A stretch of DNA of 64,000 nucleotides from Limnanthes douglasii subsp. nivea (lineage: Eukaryota; Streptophyta; Magnoliopsida; Brassicales; Limnanthaceae), in the NCBI GenBank assembly GCA_036936605.1, contig JAUPFV010000001.1, positions 70,389,910 to 70,453,909 of the forward strand, read 5' to 3'. Of this stretch, positions 10,570 to 23,900 are shown piece after piece (position 1 is the stretch's first letter; every line of letters starts with the position of its first letter). A program made the translations under genes and the position numbers. The notes beneath the pieces are model-generated. The model did no database searches and had not been told where the DNA came from. It saw only the letters and a program-made list of their open reading frames with translations.

Positions 10570-13000
10570 CTACTTGGTTGTCATTTCTCCTTTAGACGAG
10601 ATTTGAATTTTCTTAGGCCTTTCGGGGCGTCTTTTCACGTTAGGAGGCAAAATTTCCACCTCCGACGGATCGGTATATCTTGATCCTTCGCCGAAATTGG
10701 TTATTACCGGTATACTGAAATAATAACTTGACCTGTAATTCTTAATCGTGACGAACGAATCTATTATAGTTAGAGGATATTGGTTGGTAGACTGAATTGC
10801 CGCTAAAGCGGGAGGACATGAAAAATATTTATGTTTCCATGCTTCGCAAGAACATTTGAAATCCAACAAATTAACAAATGTTACAGGGTCTGAAAATATT
10901 TCGAACAAAGCTGTAGAAGACTTACGTAATACTCAAGTTTGGCATTTCTCAACATTTTGTTTTAACTTCTTCTTATACTTGTGGCATGAATTAGTACTTC
11001 AACTTAACCCCTCTTGGTATCTCTATGAAACTTGAGTCATAAGAAAGACTCTAACCCGGTCAATCAACTCAACAATGGGTAGGCCGCAATGTTTTTTGAT
11101 CTGATTGTTAAAAGATTTGGCCGTAGTAGAAACGATAGACCCGTACCGTTTCCCTTTAACGTATGCCTGAGCATACTTATTCGGGGGTAAATTCCCAAGA
11201 TTTTTTTTAATCAGTCACCACCTTCACATAGAAAATCTGTTACTATATTAAAGAAAATATCTTGGGTGGGAGTATAAGCACATCGATGGAAGAAACTTAA
11301 CATCTTAGACTTACAGTCTCTGTTAGTACGCTCCAGAGCTTTTTTCAAATTCTGAACAAGATGGTAATAACAATATGCATAAAATCAGTTTGGATACAAG
11401 ACTGAAACAACATTAATTATACTGGAATGACGATCAGAAAGAAATGTGATTTGTCGTTCTAATATATGAGGTTTCAAACAGCCTAAAAACCATAGCGAAT
11501 TTTCAGAATCCTCAATGCTCGTGATACCAATTCCAACGGGGAATAGTCTTGGAATACATGACAAACACAGTAAAAAATTGAAGTAAAACATGGTCTTAAT
11601 TATGAAACAACTCGCATTTATTATTCCCTGAGGGTTGTTTGCAACCATATAACCTGAGAGTTGTTCGCAACTCTATAATGTGAGTTATTTGCAACTTATT
11701 ACATTAGAGTTGTTTGTAACTACTATTTGAGAGTTGTTTGCAACTCTTTCCTGAAAGTTGTTTGCAATTCTATTACCTGAGAGTTATTTTCAACTTATAA
11801 GCTAAGAGTTGTTTGCAATTTTTACACAAACCTAATAATCCATCAAATTATAAGAGAAGTATAAAACTAACTGTTGTTACCGCCCTTTCTTACAGTAAAA
11901 AGCATTACACCCTTATACTTCCTGTACAAGTGGGTTCCATCGACATACAACATTTGGACACCATGAATGGAAACCGTAAAGACATGAACCGAATGCTATA
12001 AAATAAAGATTGAAGACATTTCCAGCCGATAATTCCAACTGGAAGTCGGTAGTAATATCGCGACTCTTCATTCGTTTGAAGTACCCCCTTAGTAAACCAA
12101 AAGAACTTGAACTACTCTGAAAACTCCACCTTCTTGCCTTCTACAAAGCATTCCATGATAAACGGTAGGAGATATCTCGACCGTAATCTTGTTTAACAGA
12201 AAATTATATGGTTTTGGATGTCAACAAATGACATGCCCGGATATAATCATGAATTTCCTTAACAATCAAATCCGATGTCAAATACCTACGCCTCTTATGT
12301 TTTTGGGAGAAAACGGGACTGTAAGTATGGTGGGTAACATACCTCTTAATCGTCATTAATGCGATGCCAGAATCAATTGGTGCGTAAAGTCTTTATTTGC
12401 ATCCGTTTGTGAATTTATTTTTGCAATAAGCAGTAATCTTGTTTGCTGCATTGTGCATGTATTTGAAGGAAAAACAATGCTCTAAAGCATATCATCACAA
12501 AGATAACCTTACAGCTACAGACCCTTCTTCGAAAGCTTGACCAACTCCTGTAATAGCCTCAGTCCAATTAGTAGTAGCAAGTTATTTTTTTCTATGATAA
12601 GAATTAGCTAAACAATTACTACTATCCTCGCTAGTTAGTTGATTATGAGAGGGTTCTCCCAAACTTATGTTAGGCTGTTTACGCTTTTGATCAGAACCCT
12701 TATCACCAGAACCCTTCGAACCAGAACCTTTATCAAGAACTTGTTGTTCTATGAGAAAACTAAACCGTTTCAAATGCTCCAAATCAAGATATAATTTTAA
12801 ACCAACAAAATCTTTCTCATTATTAAAGAAACAATTCTTGTGATCCCCGCAGGAGTATATCATTAGGTAGTTACCTCTGACTAGCTCCTCCCATGTGCTC
12901 TCTCCACATATTCTTGGATACTTTGAAAGTTTTCAAACTCCGTGAAAGGCACAACTACAGTTTGGTGACCATGTTTTAAAATACAAACTCGTGTAGACAT
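10570..13000 (-). pseudogene. mudrA-type MULE transposase, decayed
   Basis: Reading on the minus strand from ATG at 13000: an N-terminal part (MSTRVCILKHGHQTVV), a basic/Ser-Gly linker (12582-12863), the catalytic MULE domain at 11400-11580 with LFPVGIGITSIEDSE, SLWFL and ITFLSDRHSSI, and a C-terminal SWIM zinc finger near 10810-10870 (CSCEAW, then FSCPPALAAI). In intact SWIM fingers the last motif is C-x-H; here the His codon has become Pro. The acidic residues of the DDE-type core are partly visible. Stops and frame changes are frequent, and a palindromic array at 11600-11830 interrupts the gene like an intron. The protein would bind the element ends and cut and paste the DNA. Confidence 0.85.
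11600..11830. repeat. Palindromic short-repeat array 6 (MULE 1, transposase intron)
   Basis: Copies of 'gagagttgtttgcaactc' lie directly upstream (in gene sense) of the transposase catalytic block, consistent with an intron filled by the same repeat. Confidence 0.75.
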
Positions 13001-13074
13001 ATCTTACCCTGCATTGAACAATTATAAAGCAGTCACGTGGTTAGTTAGCGATAGCATACAATTTGCACTGCTAC

Positions 13075-13860
13075 TAACGAACAACTCTCAATACTACTTC
13101 CTAAGATTTGTTTGCAAATTTATTATATGAGCATTGTTTGCAACTCTATTTCTTGAGAGTTGTATTCAACTCTTCAAGATGAGAGTTGTCTGTAACGTAT
13201 TATCTGATTGTTGTTTGCAACTCTATATGCTGAGAGTTGTTTACAACTTAAAACTCATGCAAATTTTATGCAACACTAATTCATGAGAATTGTATGCAAC
13301 TCCACTTCCTGAGAATTGTATGCAACTCTATTTGCATGAGAGTTGTTTCAACTCTATTTCATGAGAATTTTATGCAACTCTATATCCTGAGAGTTGTTTT
13401 CAACTCTATTACCTGAGAATTGGAGACCACTATATTTCTTGAGTGTTGTTTCAACTTTATTATCCGAGACTTGTCTGCAACTCTATGCCTGATAGTTATC
13501 TGCAACTCTAGATCTTGAGAGTTATTTCAACTTTATAAGCTGAGAGTTGTTTGCAACTTTATTACCTTAGTGTTGTAGGTCACTCTATTCCTGAGTGTTG
13601 TTTCAACTTTATTATCTGAGACTTGTTTGCAATTCTGCGCCTGATAGTTGTTTGCAACTCTATAAGTTGAGAGTTGTATACAACTCTATTATCTGAGAGT
13701 TGTAGTCCACTCCATTTCCTGAGTGTTGTTTCAACTTTATTATTTTAGACTTGTCTGCAACTCTCTTGCCTGAGAATTGTTTCAACTATATAAGCCGAGA
13801 GTTGGTTTGAAACTCTATTATCTGAGAGATGCTTACAACGGTATTTAACAACTCGCATTA
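13075..13860. repeat. Palindromic short-repeat array 7 (MULE 1, upstream of transposase)
   Basis: A long array of degenerate units (GAGTTG, 3-5 nt, CAACTC) directly upstream of the transposase start codon at 13000, so it covers the likely promoter region of that gene. It ends in 'acaactcgcat' variants near 13850-13910. Confidence 0.85.
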
Positions 13861-14562
13861 TAATTTAACACAATTCACATCTTCTACATAAAAAATCATC
13901 AAACAATTCGCATCTCTGTCATGAATGCATGGACACCTAAAACTCCTAGTCTATATATTGTTTCAGGTTCAAATCAACATTTAATACAATAAAAACTAGT
14001 ATATAACTAGTTAAACAACGATTAACGCTTTAGATTAACATAATACCAAACAATTGCTCGAAAAAATAAAAAATAGAGAAAATGGGTCGAACTATAGTTA
14101 CTAACTCATGAACCAATAGAATAATAAATACCTCAACTCATAAAATCAAGAAATAACCTCACAATCAGTAGTTAAACACCATTAACTGGACATAAACATG
14201 TAAGGTTAAAAGACCAGAGGTTTCAAAAACACCATGAACGTATGATCAGCTCCTATACGTGGAAATCATGACTTAGGTGCATTTAAAATCAAGATTACAT
14301 AAATATACACACCTTAAACTAGCCGATCACCTAAAAATTATGGATTCTTGGTGGTTCATGGTGCTTTTTGTTGTCAGTAGGGTTATGTGGTTAGAAAACG
14401 GTTTCAAAATTTCAAATCTTTAAAAGCTAGAAAAGAGGAAAGAATATAGAAAATTATCCTTATATAGTTGGTAGAGGATAGCGTGGGTATTAAAAAAATG
14501 TTGGGTATTAAGTGTGAATATAGTAGTTGAGATGGATATTAAGTGGTAATAAAAGGAAACTT

Positions 14563-14624
14563 GGGTAACAAATGGCAGTATAATAGTTGAGTAGGTACTT
14601 TAAGTGCAATTTTGCATTTTATTT
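14563..14624 (-). repeat. Right terminal repeat and target duplication of MULE 1
   Basis: The reverse complement from 14615 starts GCAAAATTGCACTTAAAG and then TACCTACTCAACTAT, aligned without gaps to the left end. ATTTTATTT at 14616-14624 matches 2578-2586 exactly. Confidence 0.85.
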
Positions 14625-15249
14625 TATGACATTTTAGATTAGTTACTTCATTTTTATTGATTATTTTTGTGGGAAACATGAATTTATGATGTTGGTGGTC
14701 GGATTAGATAGAACATGGAAACATACCTATAATATTATTATTTTTAATTCAAAACATTATATATTAGAATTGAGAAGTGTTACACTTTATATTTTTATAT
14801 TTAAATGTAATTTTGAGATTCAAATTATGTTTTGAAATTTACGGAGGTTTAATTTTTTAAAAATAAAACGTCAATTTTGAATTTTCGAGCGCCTAAATTG
14901 ACTAAAATTAACAAATCAATCAAAATAGGTTTGTAATAACTTTTTATGTCTTAGATTTAGCTCTTTAAGAATATATTATTTTCCATCTTGGAAGGTGTGA
15001 AGACTCTATGGACAAACGAGTCAGCATCTCTTGGAGGTGAAAGGTTTGTATCATTTTTGATTGATTTTATCATCTTCTGATATAAGACCAAGGTCTAATA
15101 TTTATTTTCCTTGTTGTATTAATTCTTGTTTAGAGTTGCGATTATCCATGAACACCACCCCCATGTATATGTAATCTAGTGATGAAGTATTCAACTATTA
15201 AATATCATATACCAATGCTTTCAAAGAATGTTATGACTCTTAGTTAGTT
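14625..15249. other. Gap between MULE 1 and LINE 1
   Basis: AT-rich and without recognisable coding sequence. Part of it may be the 3' end of the minus-strand LINE that follows. Confidence 0.4.
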
Positions 15250-15369
15250 ATGAAATTAAACTTGGTTATAATCGATTTTCATTTTGTATTTAGATGTCCA
15301 CTTATCAATCTAGTATGCTACATGATTTTGGTCTCTAGAGATATGAGCAATGGTCATATTTGGTGTTAT

Positions 15370-18300
15370 AAGTTTCCTACAACAGTAAATGAGGTAGATA
15401 AAAGCTATGGATCTTTACGCTTAGATAACATTTTAAACAACATTAAAGAGTCAGTTTTATATCCATATTGTTAATATCATTTTCTTTACAAAGTATATAA
15501 CCATCCAATATAGCCTTGCTTAAGTTATAATAGGGGTTTGTTTCCCGTAGATCATCCCATAAGTTGTAACAATTCACCTTTGTTATTCTTAATTAGGCCA
15601 CCATCAAATGCTTCTCCATTTGAATAGCATGAATCATCAGTATTTAGCTTACTTCTGATGCCAACATGTAATTAACAAGAAATGATATTATTATTTATTT
15701 TCTTATTTAAGTGATTGAAACAACCCAACTTAGGAGCAACACTTAATTCATTGAACCAGTGAATTATTTTGAGCAAATTGGCACAATCCAGTCCCGTAAT
15801 AATATGCTTAACATAGTTTATCGTAGAGTCAACAGTAAGGATATGATCATTATGTTTCTGTTTATTCATAACCCTCCAAATGATCCAACATATAACTATA
15901 GGAAAGATGGAACATATATGAATATCTTTGCCATTAGGCAAGAAGTATCAGGGGATTAGGTAAGTAAGGGACATGAATATAAGATTCCAAATAAACCTGC
16001 TAACTAATTCCATACTTTATAGGGTAAGTCACATTGTACAAAATAGGCATTTTTAGGCTAAGGTAAAGTATTTTTTTGAAATACAAAGTCAACATGGATC
16101 CAATTGTTTAAGAGCCTCTATAGAAAAACTCAACATTGTTTAGGGATAACATTATTCCAAATCTTTTTGAATATTTTAGATTTGTTTCCGTTGGTCCTAA
16201 GTATCATTTATGTTAAAATTTCCATTGAGGATAAAGACCATATGGTTCTATCTTCTTCAGTTTCCTTAATAGATAACTTCTCAGTTTCTGAATATCAAAA
16301 GAAAGTATAGAAGACTTTAATGTTTCTAGCATTCATCCATCATTATTATAATATTTCTTGACCTTATCCTTAATGTAATAGAAATTATTTTCTTTATTTG
16401 ACAGTTGTATACAAGATTATGATCACACTATATATATATATATCTAAAATTCAATATCTCTATTTCCAAGCTTCCAAAATATGAATCTTTCAGCTAATTC
16501 TCTGATGATCAATAGTCTTTTCCAAGTTTTAGAATGATGACTAGAAAGTTTAACTCGTAGAGGGTGATATGGTTACAGTATATAGAATACATGTACTTTA
16601 ACTAAAGATTTTTATGTTCTTTAAACTTGAACCATAGATTGTAAGAGAATATGGTATGTAAATCATCAATCTTCCTTATATTAAGGCCACCTTTCTCATA
16701 AGGTTTGCAAAAATTAGAGCAATTAGTCCAGGTTATTGTTTGGTTGGACTTAGTTGAGCCTCATAGGTACCTCTTACATAGTTTTTCTATTATATCAATC
16801 ACAGATTTTGGTATTATGAAACTTTGGATATTGTAAATTTTTAATGGTCATTAAAACAAATTAGACCAGAGTTAATCTACCACTAAAAGATAAAGTAATA
16901 TTATCTTATGCTAGAATTGTGTTTCTGATTTTGGTTATTAAATCATCATAATGACTGGATTTATTATAGTGTAAATAAATATACCGAGATATGTTAAAGG
17001 TAGTGATCCAATCTTAAAATCATAGAGTAATCCAATCCTTTTAGTTCTCAATTGGGTTATTATAAGAAGGATTATAACTTTGGTTTTGTCTTTGTTAATA
17101 CTTTGTCCCGATACATCTTGGTAGTGTTATATGAATGTGTGCAACCTGTTAATACTTGATGTAGATCCATTCAAAAAGATCATGAAAACATCCGCGAAAG
17201 CTAAAGAATGTATTAATTACTATATGACTAATTGTAATGTATCTCATTTCACTCTTGGATTCATAGATATTTTTGAGTCCTATAATTAAGTATTCCTCTG
17301 TAATGATGAAAAGACTATAGGATAAATGATCCCCTTGTCTAACACCATTAGATGACCTACGTAATCCATCAAGTTGTCCGTTTATTATAATAAAGAGTTA
17401 AACAGATTTAATGCATCTAGTTATTATGTATCGAAACCTTGATTCAAAACCAAACAAATCTATTATTTTTTCAATAAAGTTGATAAACATCATGTCAAAG
17501 GCTTTTGACATATCAACTTTAATTAGAATGTTACCCCCTCTAACTTTCTTATTTAGGTCATGCGTAATATCTTAAGCTAGGATAATATTGTCATGGATGT
17601 TTCTATCATTGAAAAAACCCCATTGTTCTTAAAAATGATCTTAGAAAGAAGTACATAAATTCTATCATTTAGGATCTTAGAAGTAATTCTATTGAAAATG
17701 GTGCATAAACTAATTGGTCTATAGTTTTTCCATGTTTTAGGATTATTAACCTTAGGTATTAGGCTAATGGGAGTTGCAAATATACCTTTAGGTATATGAT
17801 GCCTAAGGAAAACAATAGAGATAACTGCAAATAGGTATTTTGATATAATATGTCAACAAGATTGAAAATATTTACCATTGAAACCATCTATATCAGCTAC
17901 ATTAGTTGGACTTAAGCCTTCAATAATTTTATGAATTTCATATTCCATAAGTAAAATTATAAGGAGGTTGTTATCCTCATCATTAATGAGTTTAGGAATA
18001 TAGTCTTGTAGCTCTAAATCCTACGTTTTATTAGTATGAGTAGCTAGAATAGATTTAAAATAACTTACAACTGATTGTTCAAAGAGATCTTGGTCTTCAA
18101 TCCAAGTGTTACCTTCCATAATTCCTTGAATTTTCTTTTTACTTTTTTTTATGTATTTGTGGAAGCTAGTAGTATTTGAATATGTTCACTTTATCATCAA
18201 TACACTGTGATTCTTCAAAGCTATTTTCTAAGAATTTAACTTGTTATTCTGATTGTAATATTACATCAAATATGTTACCAAAACATTCCCGATTCCAATT

Positions 18301-19136
18301 CTTTGGTTTGTGCTTTAATCTTTTGAGTTTGTTTTAAAAGATATTTATAGGAGGACCATGTAAATCAACATTCCAATTAAGATCAACCATGTTAAGAAAT
18401 TCGTGATGCATTACCCACATATTTTGGAATTGTAATGAGGAATTTATGTTTTTTACACCAAACTGATAGAGTGATGCAAATAATAGAGTGATATGAACAT
18501 GTCATTTCCATGTGCTTTACTTTTGTGTCATTGAAATAGGTAGACCATGCATTATTGTATAGGGCTTTGTCTAGACTCTTGAATTTTGTGTTGTTAGTTC
18601 ATGTATATTTGGAACCTGTATAACCTGCATCCTCAATGTTGCAATCAAGTATGACATTGTTGAAATCATCAAGACTTTTTAAGCATAAGGAGGAATATGA
18701 AAATTGCTACTAAGCATTATATATAACGTTGAATTCACCATAGATAGCCATTTTATTGAATTGTCTGCTAAGATTCTCATATTATTTTAGATTTATTGTC
18801 TTTGTTACTTGATACACTTCACTTATACAAAATGAAAACAAATCGAGTGTCTAGCGAACCATGCCTAACTTTAGCATGAATAAATTGGTCATGGTTTAAA
18901 ATGATGTCTATACTTAAATCATCCTACCAATATAACCAAATTTAATTGTTGATGTTAGCAGTAATTTTATGAAATCTAAGAGTTTTAGTAACCTTAGCTA
19001 GATTATCAACATTAATCATTAGATCTTGAATGACCACAAAAGAAATATTTTCAGCTTTATTTATAGATTTCAGTCTTCTAATTATGACTTTGTTTCTAAT
19101 ACCTTTAAGATTCCAGTCGATAATTTTGATAGTCAT
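15370..19136 (-). pseudogene. LINE ORF2: endonuclease, reverse transcriptase, RNase H (decayed)
   Basis: Starts with MTIKIIDWNLKGIRNK (19136), the exonuclease/endonuclease-phosphatase start seen in plant L1 elements. The RT active site lies near 17180-17210 and reads LAFADVFMIFLNGS, so the second Asp of the usual FADD has become Val. It is followed by VSGQSINKDKTK, as in other plant LINE RTs. Downstream, ICWIIWRVMNKQ (about 15890) is the conserved linker before RNase H. RNase H itself is seen as KLNTDDSCYSNGEAFDGGL (about 15590-15650) and MDIKTDSLMLFKML (near 15410-15450). ORF2p nicks DNA and primes reverse transcription of its own RNA. Interrupted by many stops. Confidence 0.8.
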
Positions 19137-19212
19137 TTAAAATTAATGGTTATAGACCTAATGGACCCTTTAAATTGCAGGCCTTTGATAGAGACATAAC
19201 TTTTATTAGCTT

Positions 19213-20170
19213 TTATTTTTTATTTCTTAACTCTATTACTTGAAAACTTCTATAAAAAATTCCATCATCTAATTTTCTAAGTATTAGAGAATGAGGGAGA
19301 CTACCAATAGTATTTTGATTAGGAGAATTATGTTCAAGATCTAAATTCTCATAATCATTAGAGAAGGAAAATATTCTACCTATTTCTATAGACTTTAGTG
19401 CTTCTATAATTTTAGTATCTCTTTGTACTTCATTATTATTGGTTTCTTTATAATTGAAATTCATTATCTTAATAAATTTTTTCGTGCAGACATGATCTTG
19501 TTAGAAATATTTAGAACGAGTCTCTATAGTATTTCCAACCATAGCTAAAGTTTGTTTGCTGCTTTCTTGTCATGATAAAGATCTATATTTTCCTATTGTA
19601 TAGATTCTTCTATATTACTTTATTGTTGGTTTATATTATTTTCTCTAAGGATTATGGATTAGGAATGGAGATGAACTACAATGTTTTACTCTCAATAATT
19701 TGTCCTTTATTTGGTTGTTCTAGTTTTTTGCAATCAGTTTGCTTATGTTATATGTGTAAGTATATTGGACAGTATGACCTATACAGGCTTTGTAGATGAG
19801 GCTCTTTGATACATCGAGCTTATTCCAAGATTTGCATATATTATGTTTGGATCAATTTTTACCAGGTATCCACGCTTATAAAGGTTTTCTTTGGGAAGCA
19901 GCAATTATCCTTATGATAGTTTCATTAAACACGAATTTTGAAATGTTTGGGAAGAAGAACCAAACCAGAGTGATTGGTGATTGTATCCTATGATTGAAAT
20001 AAGGACTCCATTTTAATAGACGCATTGAATATTCTCCATATTTTGCGTAAATATTCTTACAGATCAAACTCTAAAAAGATATGTATAGGATCCCAAGTAG
20101 ACAAATTAACCTTACCCACAAATTTGAAAGAGTCCAAATCCAAATACTTTTCTTTTAGGCATTATCAAAA
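19213..20170 (-). pseudogene. LINE ORF1: DUF4283 nucleic-acid-binding protein (decayed)
   Basis: A DUF4283-like block reads RLLKWSPYFNHRIQSP, ITLVWFFFPNISKF and AASQRKPL at 19880-20010 on the minus strand. Near 19740-19790 a degenerate CCHC knuckle is visible as CIGHTVQYTYTY, with two of its cysteines replaced by Tyr. ORF1 proteins coat the LINE RNA. Interrupted by stops; placed upstream of ORF2 as expected. Confidence 0.7.
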
Positions 20171-20378
20171 TTCTAACTAGTTTATGTTCTTATCTAAAAT
20201 CAAATCCCTAGTCGGCCATGGCGTTTTGTGCTTATATGCGAAGTTTATAAGATCAATGTTGTTATTAATGTTTCCTGCTATCATATAAATTTGTTATTTG
20301 AAGTTATGTTTTTGAAATATTCCTAGTTGAGAGTAAACAATCCCCAACGCATCATCGAAGTTCTCTTCGAAATTGTAC

Positions 20379-20550
20379 GAATATTGTTGGAGCCTTTTAA
20401 TTGTGACCGAATATTGTTGGAATCTTTTAATTGTGACCAACTAATGTTGGAACTTTTTAATCTTGACTAACTAATGTTGTAACCTTTTAATTGTGACCAA
20501 CTGATGTTGAAATATCTTGGGCATGATCAACTAATGTTAAAACCTTTTAA
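20379..20550. repeat. 30-bp minisatellite, 5.7 copies
   Basis: Units start at 20379, 20409, 20439, 20469, 20499 and 20529, exactly 30 bp apart, with the core 'aatgttggaaccttttaatt'. The later units have drifted. On the minus strand it lies downstream of the gypsy integrase; Tat/Ogre-type gypsy elements often carry tandem repeats there. Confidence 0.85.
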
Positions 20551-20949
20551 AGTCAAATGTTGGGTTGGAATTTTTGTGGACCGATTGACAATGATACAAG
20601 AATATATTTCATTAAAACCTTTGTGCACCACTAGGGTATGAAAGAGAATTCCACTAGACATTACACAATTAATTGAAGATTTTATACACATTTTTATAGT
20701 CATTCCAGATTCAACCTCAAGTGATCGATGTTCCAGGGTGTTGAAGTGGTTTGTCTTTTTTTATCTTTCAATCCGTAAGTTTCATTTTTGCTCTTTTCGG
20801 TAACCGAATAAGGTCATTTTTAATTTGGCCCTAACTTGCCCTGCGTTTATATTTAATGTGGAAAAAAACCTTTCTTATTATTCGGTGCATCACCTTAAAT
20901 TCTCTCTAAAAAACACAAGATGCATACCTACTTCTTATTAAAGTATGAT

Positions 20950-23900
20950 AATGAAGGATCTTAAATATGCCTTTGTTCTATTTTCCTCAATTAAGTCAAG
21001 TTCGGCTCGCTAACCCTCGTTGTTTCTATCCTTGGAGAAGTTTTCTATTTTGAAAGATTGTAGATTGGTTTTGGCTGACATTATTGCACCCATCCCATAA
21101 ACCAACGCGAAAGGTGATTCTTGTGTCACAGATCAGGGGGTAGTTGGGTAAGCCCAGAATACCTCTTGCTAGATAATTTGGCCATTTTCTGACGGCCTCC
21201 TCCAATTATTTTCTCAAGCTATCAAGGATATTCTAATTGTAACCTTCAATTGACTATTATCATGCGGATGGAAAGCTGCCAAAAAGTAGTTTTGAATACC
21301 TTAGGAAAAACAGAAAGCGTCCATGTCTTTGTTTTCAAACTAAGGGCAATTATTTGTCATTATTGTTCTTAGGCGAATGTACAACATATGTTAGAATTAA
21401 TGAATTTAATAACATCCTTCACTTTAGTTCCAAACAAAGGCTCAACTTCCACCCACTTGGAGAAATAATTAATAACTACTACGATGGTTGGAAGTCTCTA
21501 AGAGACCATTCGTAATGCCCCGACTAAGTCTAAACTTTATTTGTCAAAACACAACACTTTGGAAATCGATTTCAAATGGTATTGCTGGCACATGTATTGC
21601 ATTCATAAATTGTTGCCAGGTATCACACAGTCTCATTAATTCTTTAGCATCAGCCATGATGGAAGACCAATAAGACTTGGCCAGTAGAACCCTTCTCGTC
21701 AAGTTTTTATACCTACAATGAGCCGACCCCTATCCATCATACAATTCAAATAACACCACATGTGATTCATTATTTCTAAGGAAACACAATAATGGTCGGC
21801 TTAAAGATTTTTTATGAAAAATATCTCCAAAGACTGCAAAACCACGTGCTTTGAATCTCAGATTTTTAGCTGACACTTTATCGATAAAAAATCCCTATGA
21901 TTAGAATTTCTTTAAGTTTTTCCTTCAATCTTTCTCCAGTTTTATCAAATTTTAAAAGCTTTTTTTGTGTTTAATTTTTTTTGAAAGGTGGTATTATCGA
22001 CGATTGTTCTTGATCAAGTATCCACAGAGACCCTTCAGTGTACGCTATAGTTTCTAAGGAATCAACAACAAAATTTATGCCTGATAAACATGTTCATATT
22101 GAACGCATTCAAAGAAGGTTGTCAATTGTCTCAACACTTTAAGGTACTTTACTAAATGCTCTTTCCTCGCTTCGGAATGACCTGATGCATGATTGATAAG
22201 AAGTTGTAAATCGCTTATCAGGTGAAATTTCTTAGCGCTCCATATTTTTGCAAGCTGTAACTCTACGATCTGGAGGAAACGTTTCGAAACTTGAAAGCCA
22301 TAAACTTGAAATTGTGTTCAAAGTTTAAAATCGATGTCGTAATCTCCAAGTTTCACTGATCATTTAATCATCCGACCCTAGACATCAGGCTTTTGCAACA
22401 TGATTACTAAATGGAAATGAGGTTCAAACCACAATATAATGGGCTTGGAAATATGGCCTCATTCTTTTGTGCTGCCACAACTAAAGCTAATTTTAACTTT
22501 TCAAGCTATAAGTATTTTTTTTTCCAGTATCCATCAAACTTTTACTCACGTAATAAACTTGGCATGTACAACTTTCAACTTCTCCGACTAAAACTGTGGT
22601 TGCTGCATAATCTGATTCCATGTTGCAAAGAAATATTATCTCTCCCACAATTGGCTTGGTCAAATTTTTTGAAGAGGATAAATGTTGTTTTATTTTGATA
22701 AAAGCTTTGATACATTCTAGAGTCTACCTGAAGCAATTCTCATTTCTCAAAACTTGAAAAATGGTATGAATTTATCCGAAGATCTTGATATGAACCTATT
22801 TAAAACAACCCACCTTCTAGTTAAGATCCGTACCTATTTGATAGATCTCGGGGGATCCATAAGAATCACCTCATTCAACAGTACTATCTCAACTTTGGTT
22901 CATTTTTCCACTCACTATACAACCCAATAATTTTCAGGATTGTACCGATTTGTTTTATTTTTTTGGATTCAATTTCAAGTTTATGGCCTTCAAGTTTTGA
23001 AATGTTTTCTACAGATTTGAGAAATGATCCTCAAAGCTTGTGATCTTTACTAACATATCGTTAATATATACTTCAACATTCCTTCCAATATGACTAGCGA
23101 AAGCCTTGTTCATTAGTTTATGATAAGTAGCCTCAACATTATTCAACTCAAAAGGCATTAACATGTAGCAATGTAGCCCTTTATTAGTTATGAATGTGGC
23201 GTTGTCTTGATTCGTCAGATCCATTTCTATCTGATTATACCCGGCCACTGCATCCATAAAAAATAAGAGTTTGTTACTCGAAGTCGAGTCTATTAGCCAA
23301 TCACATCAAAATTATCCTTTAAACAAGCTTTGTTCAATTTGGTAAAATCAATACCCATTCTCTATTTCTTGTTTTTTTTTTCACGAGCACCGGGTTTTCC
23401 ATGCACAACGGATATTGAGATTTCTGATATGTCCTACTTTTGTTAACCGATCTATCTGTGCCATAATTGCCTCTAATTTTTCAACAGAAAATGCTCTTCA
23501 TTTTTTAATAATGACGTGTACATTGGGTCATACAAAACGTTTGTGACAAATAGCACTTGCAAGTACTCTCGTTACGTCCTTGGTACACCAGACAAACAAA
23601 TGCAAATTTCTTGACAAGAATGATACCAATTATTCTCTTATAAAAGGTAATAACTCGATTCTGATCTTTAATTTTTTTTTTCCGTTTGGAAATGTATAAA
23701 TTTCAATATCCTCATCAAGCGTTAACAAACTGAGAATCTCTCTCGGATCAAAGTAAATCCAACTAACTGCTATTCTCTCTTTGTGTCATCATTTTTATTT
23801 GTCTTTGGAGCTAATGAAGTAGTGTAACACTCTCTTATAACTTTGTGACTTTTATATACAAATTTCACTTGATTTCTGACCATATACTTTAGATATTGAT

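Larger units (their letters stand above)
2587..14615. mobile_element. 12.0-kb Mutator-like element with Ulp1 gene and mudrA transposase
   Basis: The element is 12,029 bp, with degenerate inverted ends of about 53 bp and a perfect 9-bp target duplication. It holds a multi-exon Ulp1/C48 protease-like gene on the plus strand (3572-8577), a small acidic ORF (9205-9468, plus) and a convergent mudrA-type transposase on the minus strand (10570-13000). Most noncoding DNA between exons is filled with degenerate arrays of a short palindromic repeat. MULEs carrying Ulp1-like genes are known in plants (Kaonashi/VANDAL-type elements, melon CUMULE). All genes are disrupted, so this copy is not autonomous now, but its full-length layout shows what the active parent looked like. 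Confidence 0.85.
15250..20235 (-). mobile_element. L1-type LINE, nearly full length, decayed
   Basis: On the minus strand the order is ORF1 with DUF4283 and a zinc-knuckle trace, then endonuclease, reverse transcriptase and RNase H, the usual plant L1 layout. Its 5' end abuts the neighbouring gypsy element near 20.2 kb. Many stops and frameshifts. I could not place a target duplication or a clear poly(A). Confidence 0.8.

Noticed and set aside
3355..13860. CRISPR-like array of short palindromic repeats
   Set aside because: The genome is a plant's; units are degenerate, spacers are themselves repeats, and no cas genes exist.
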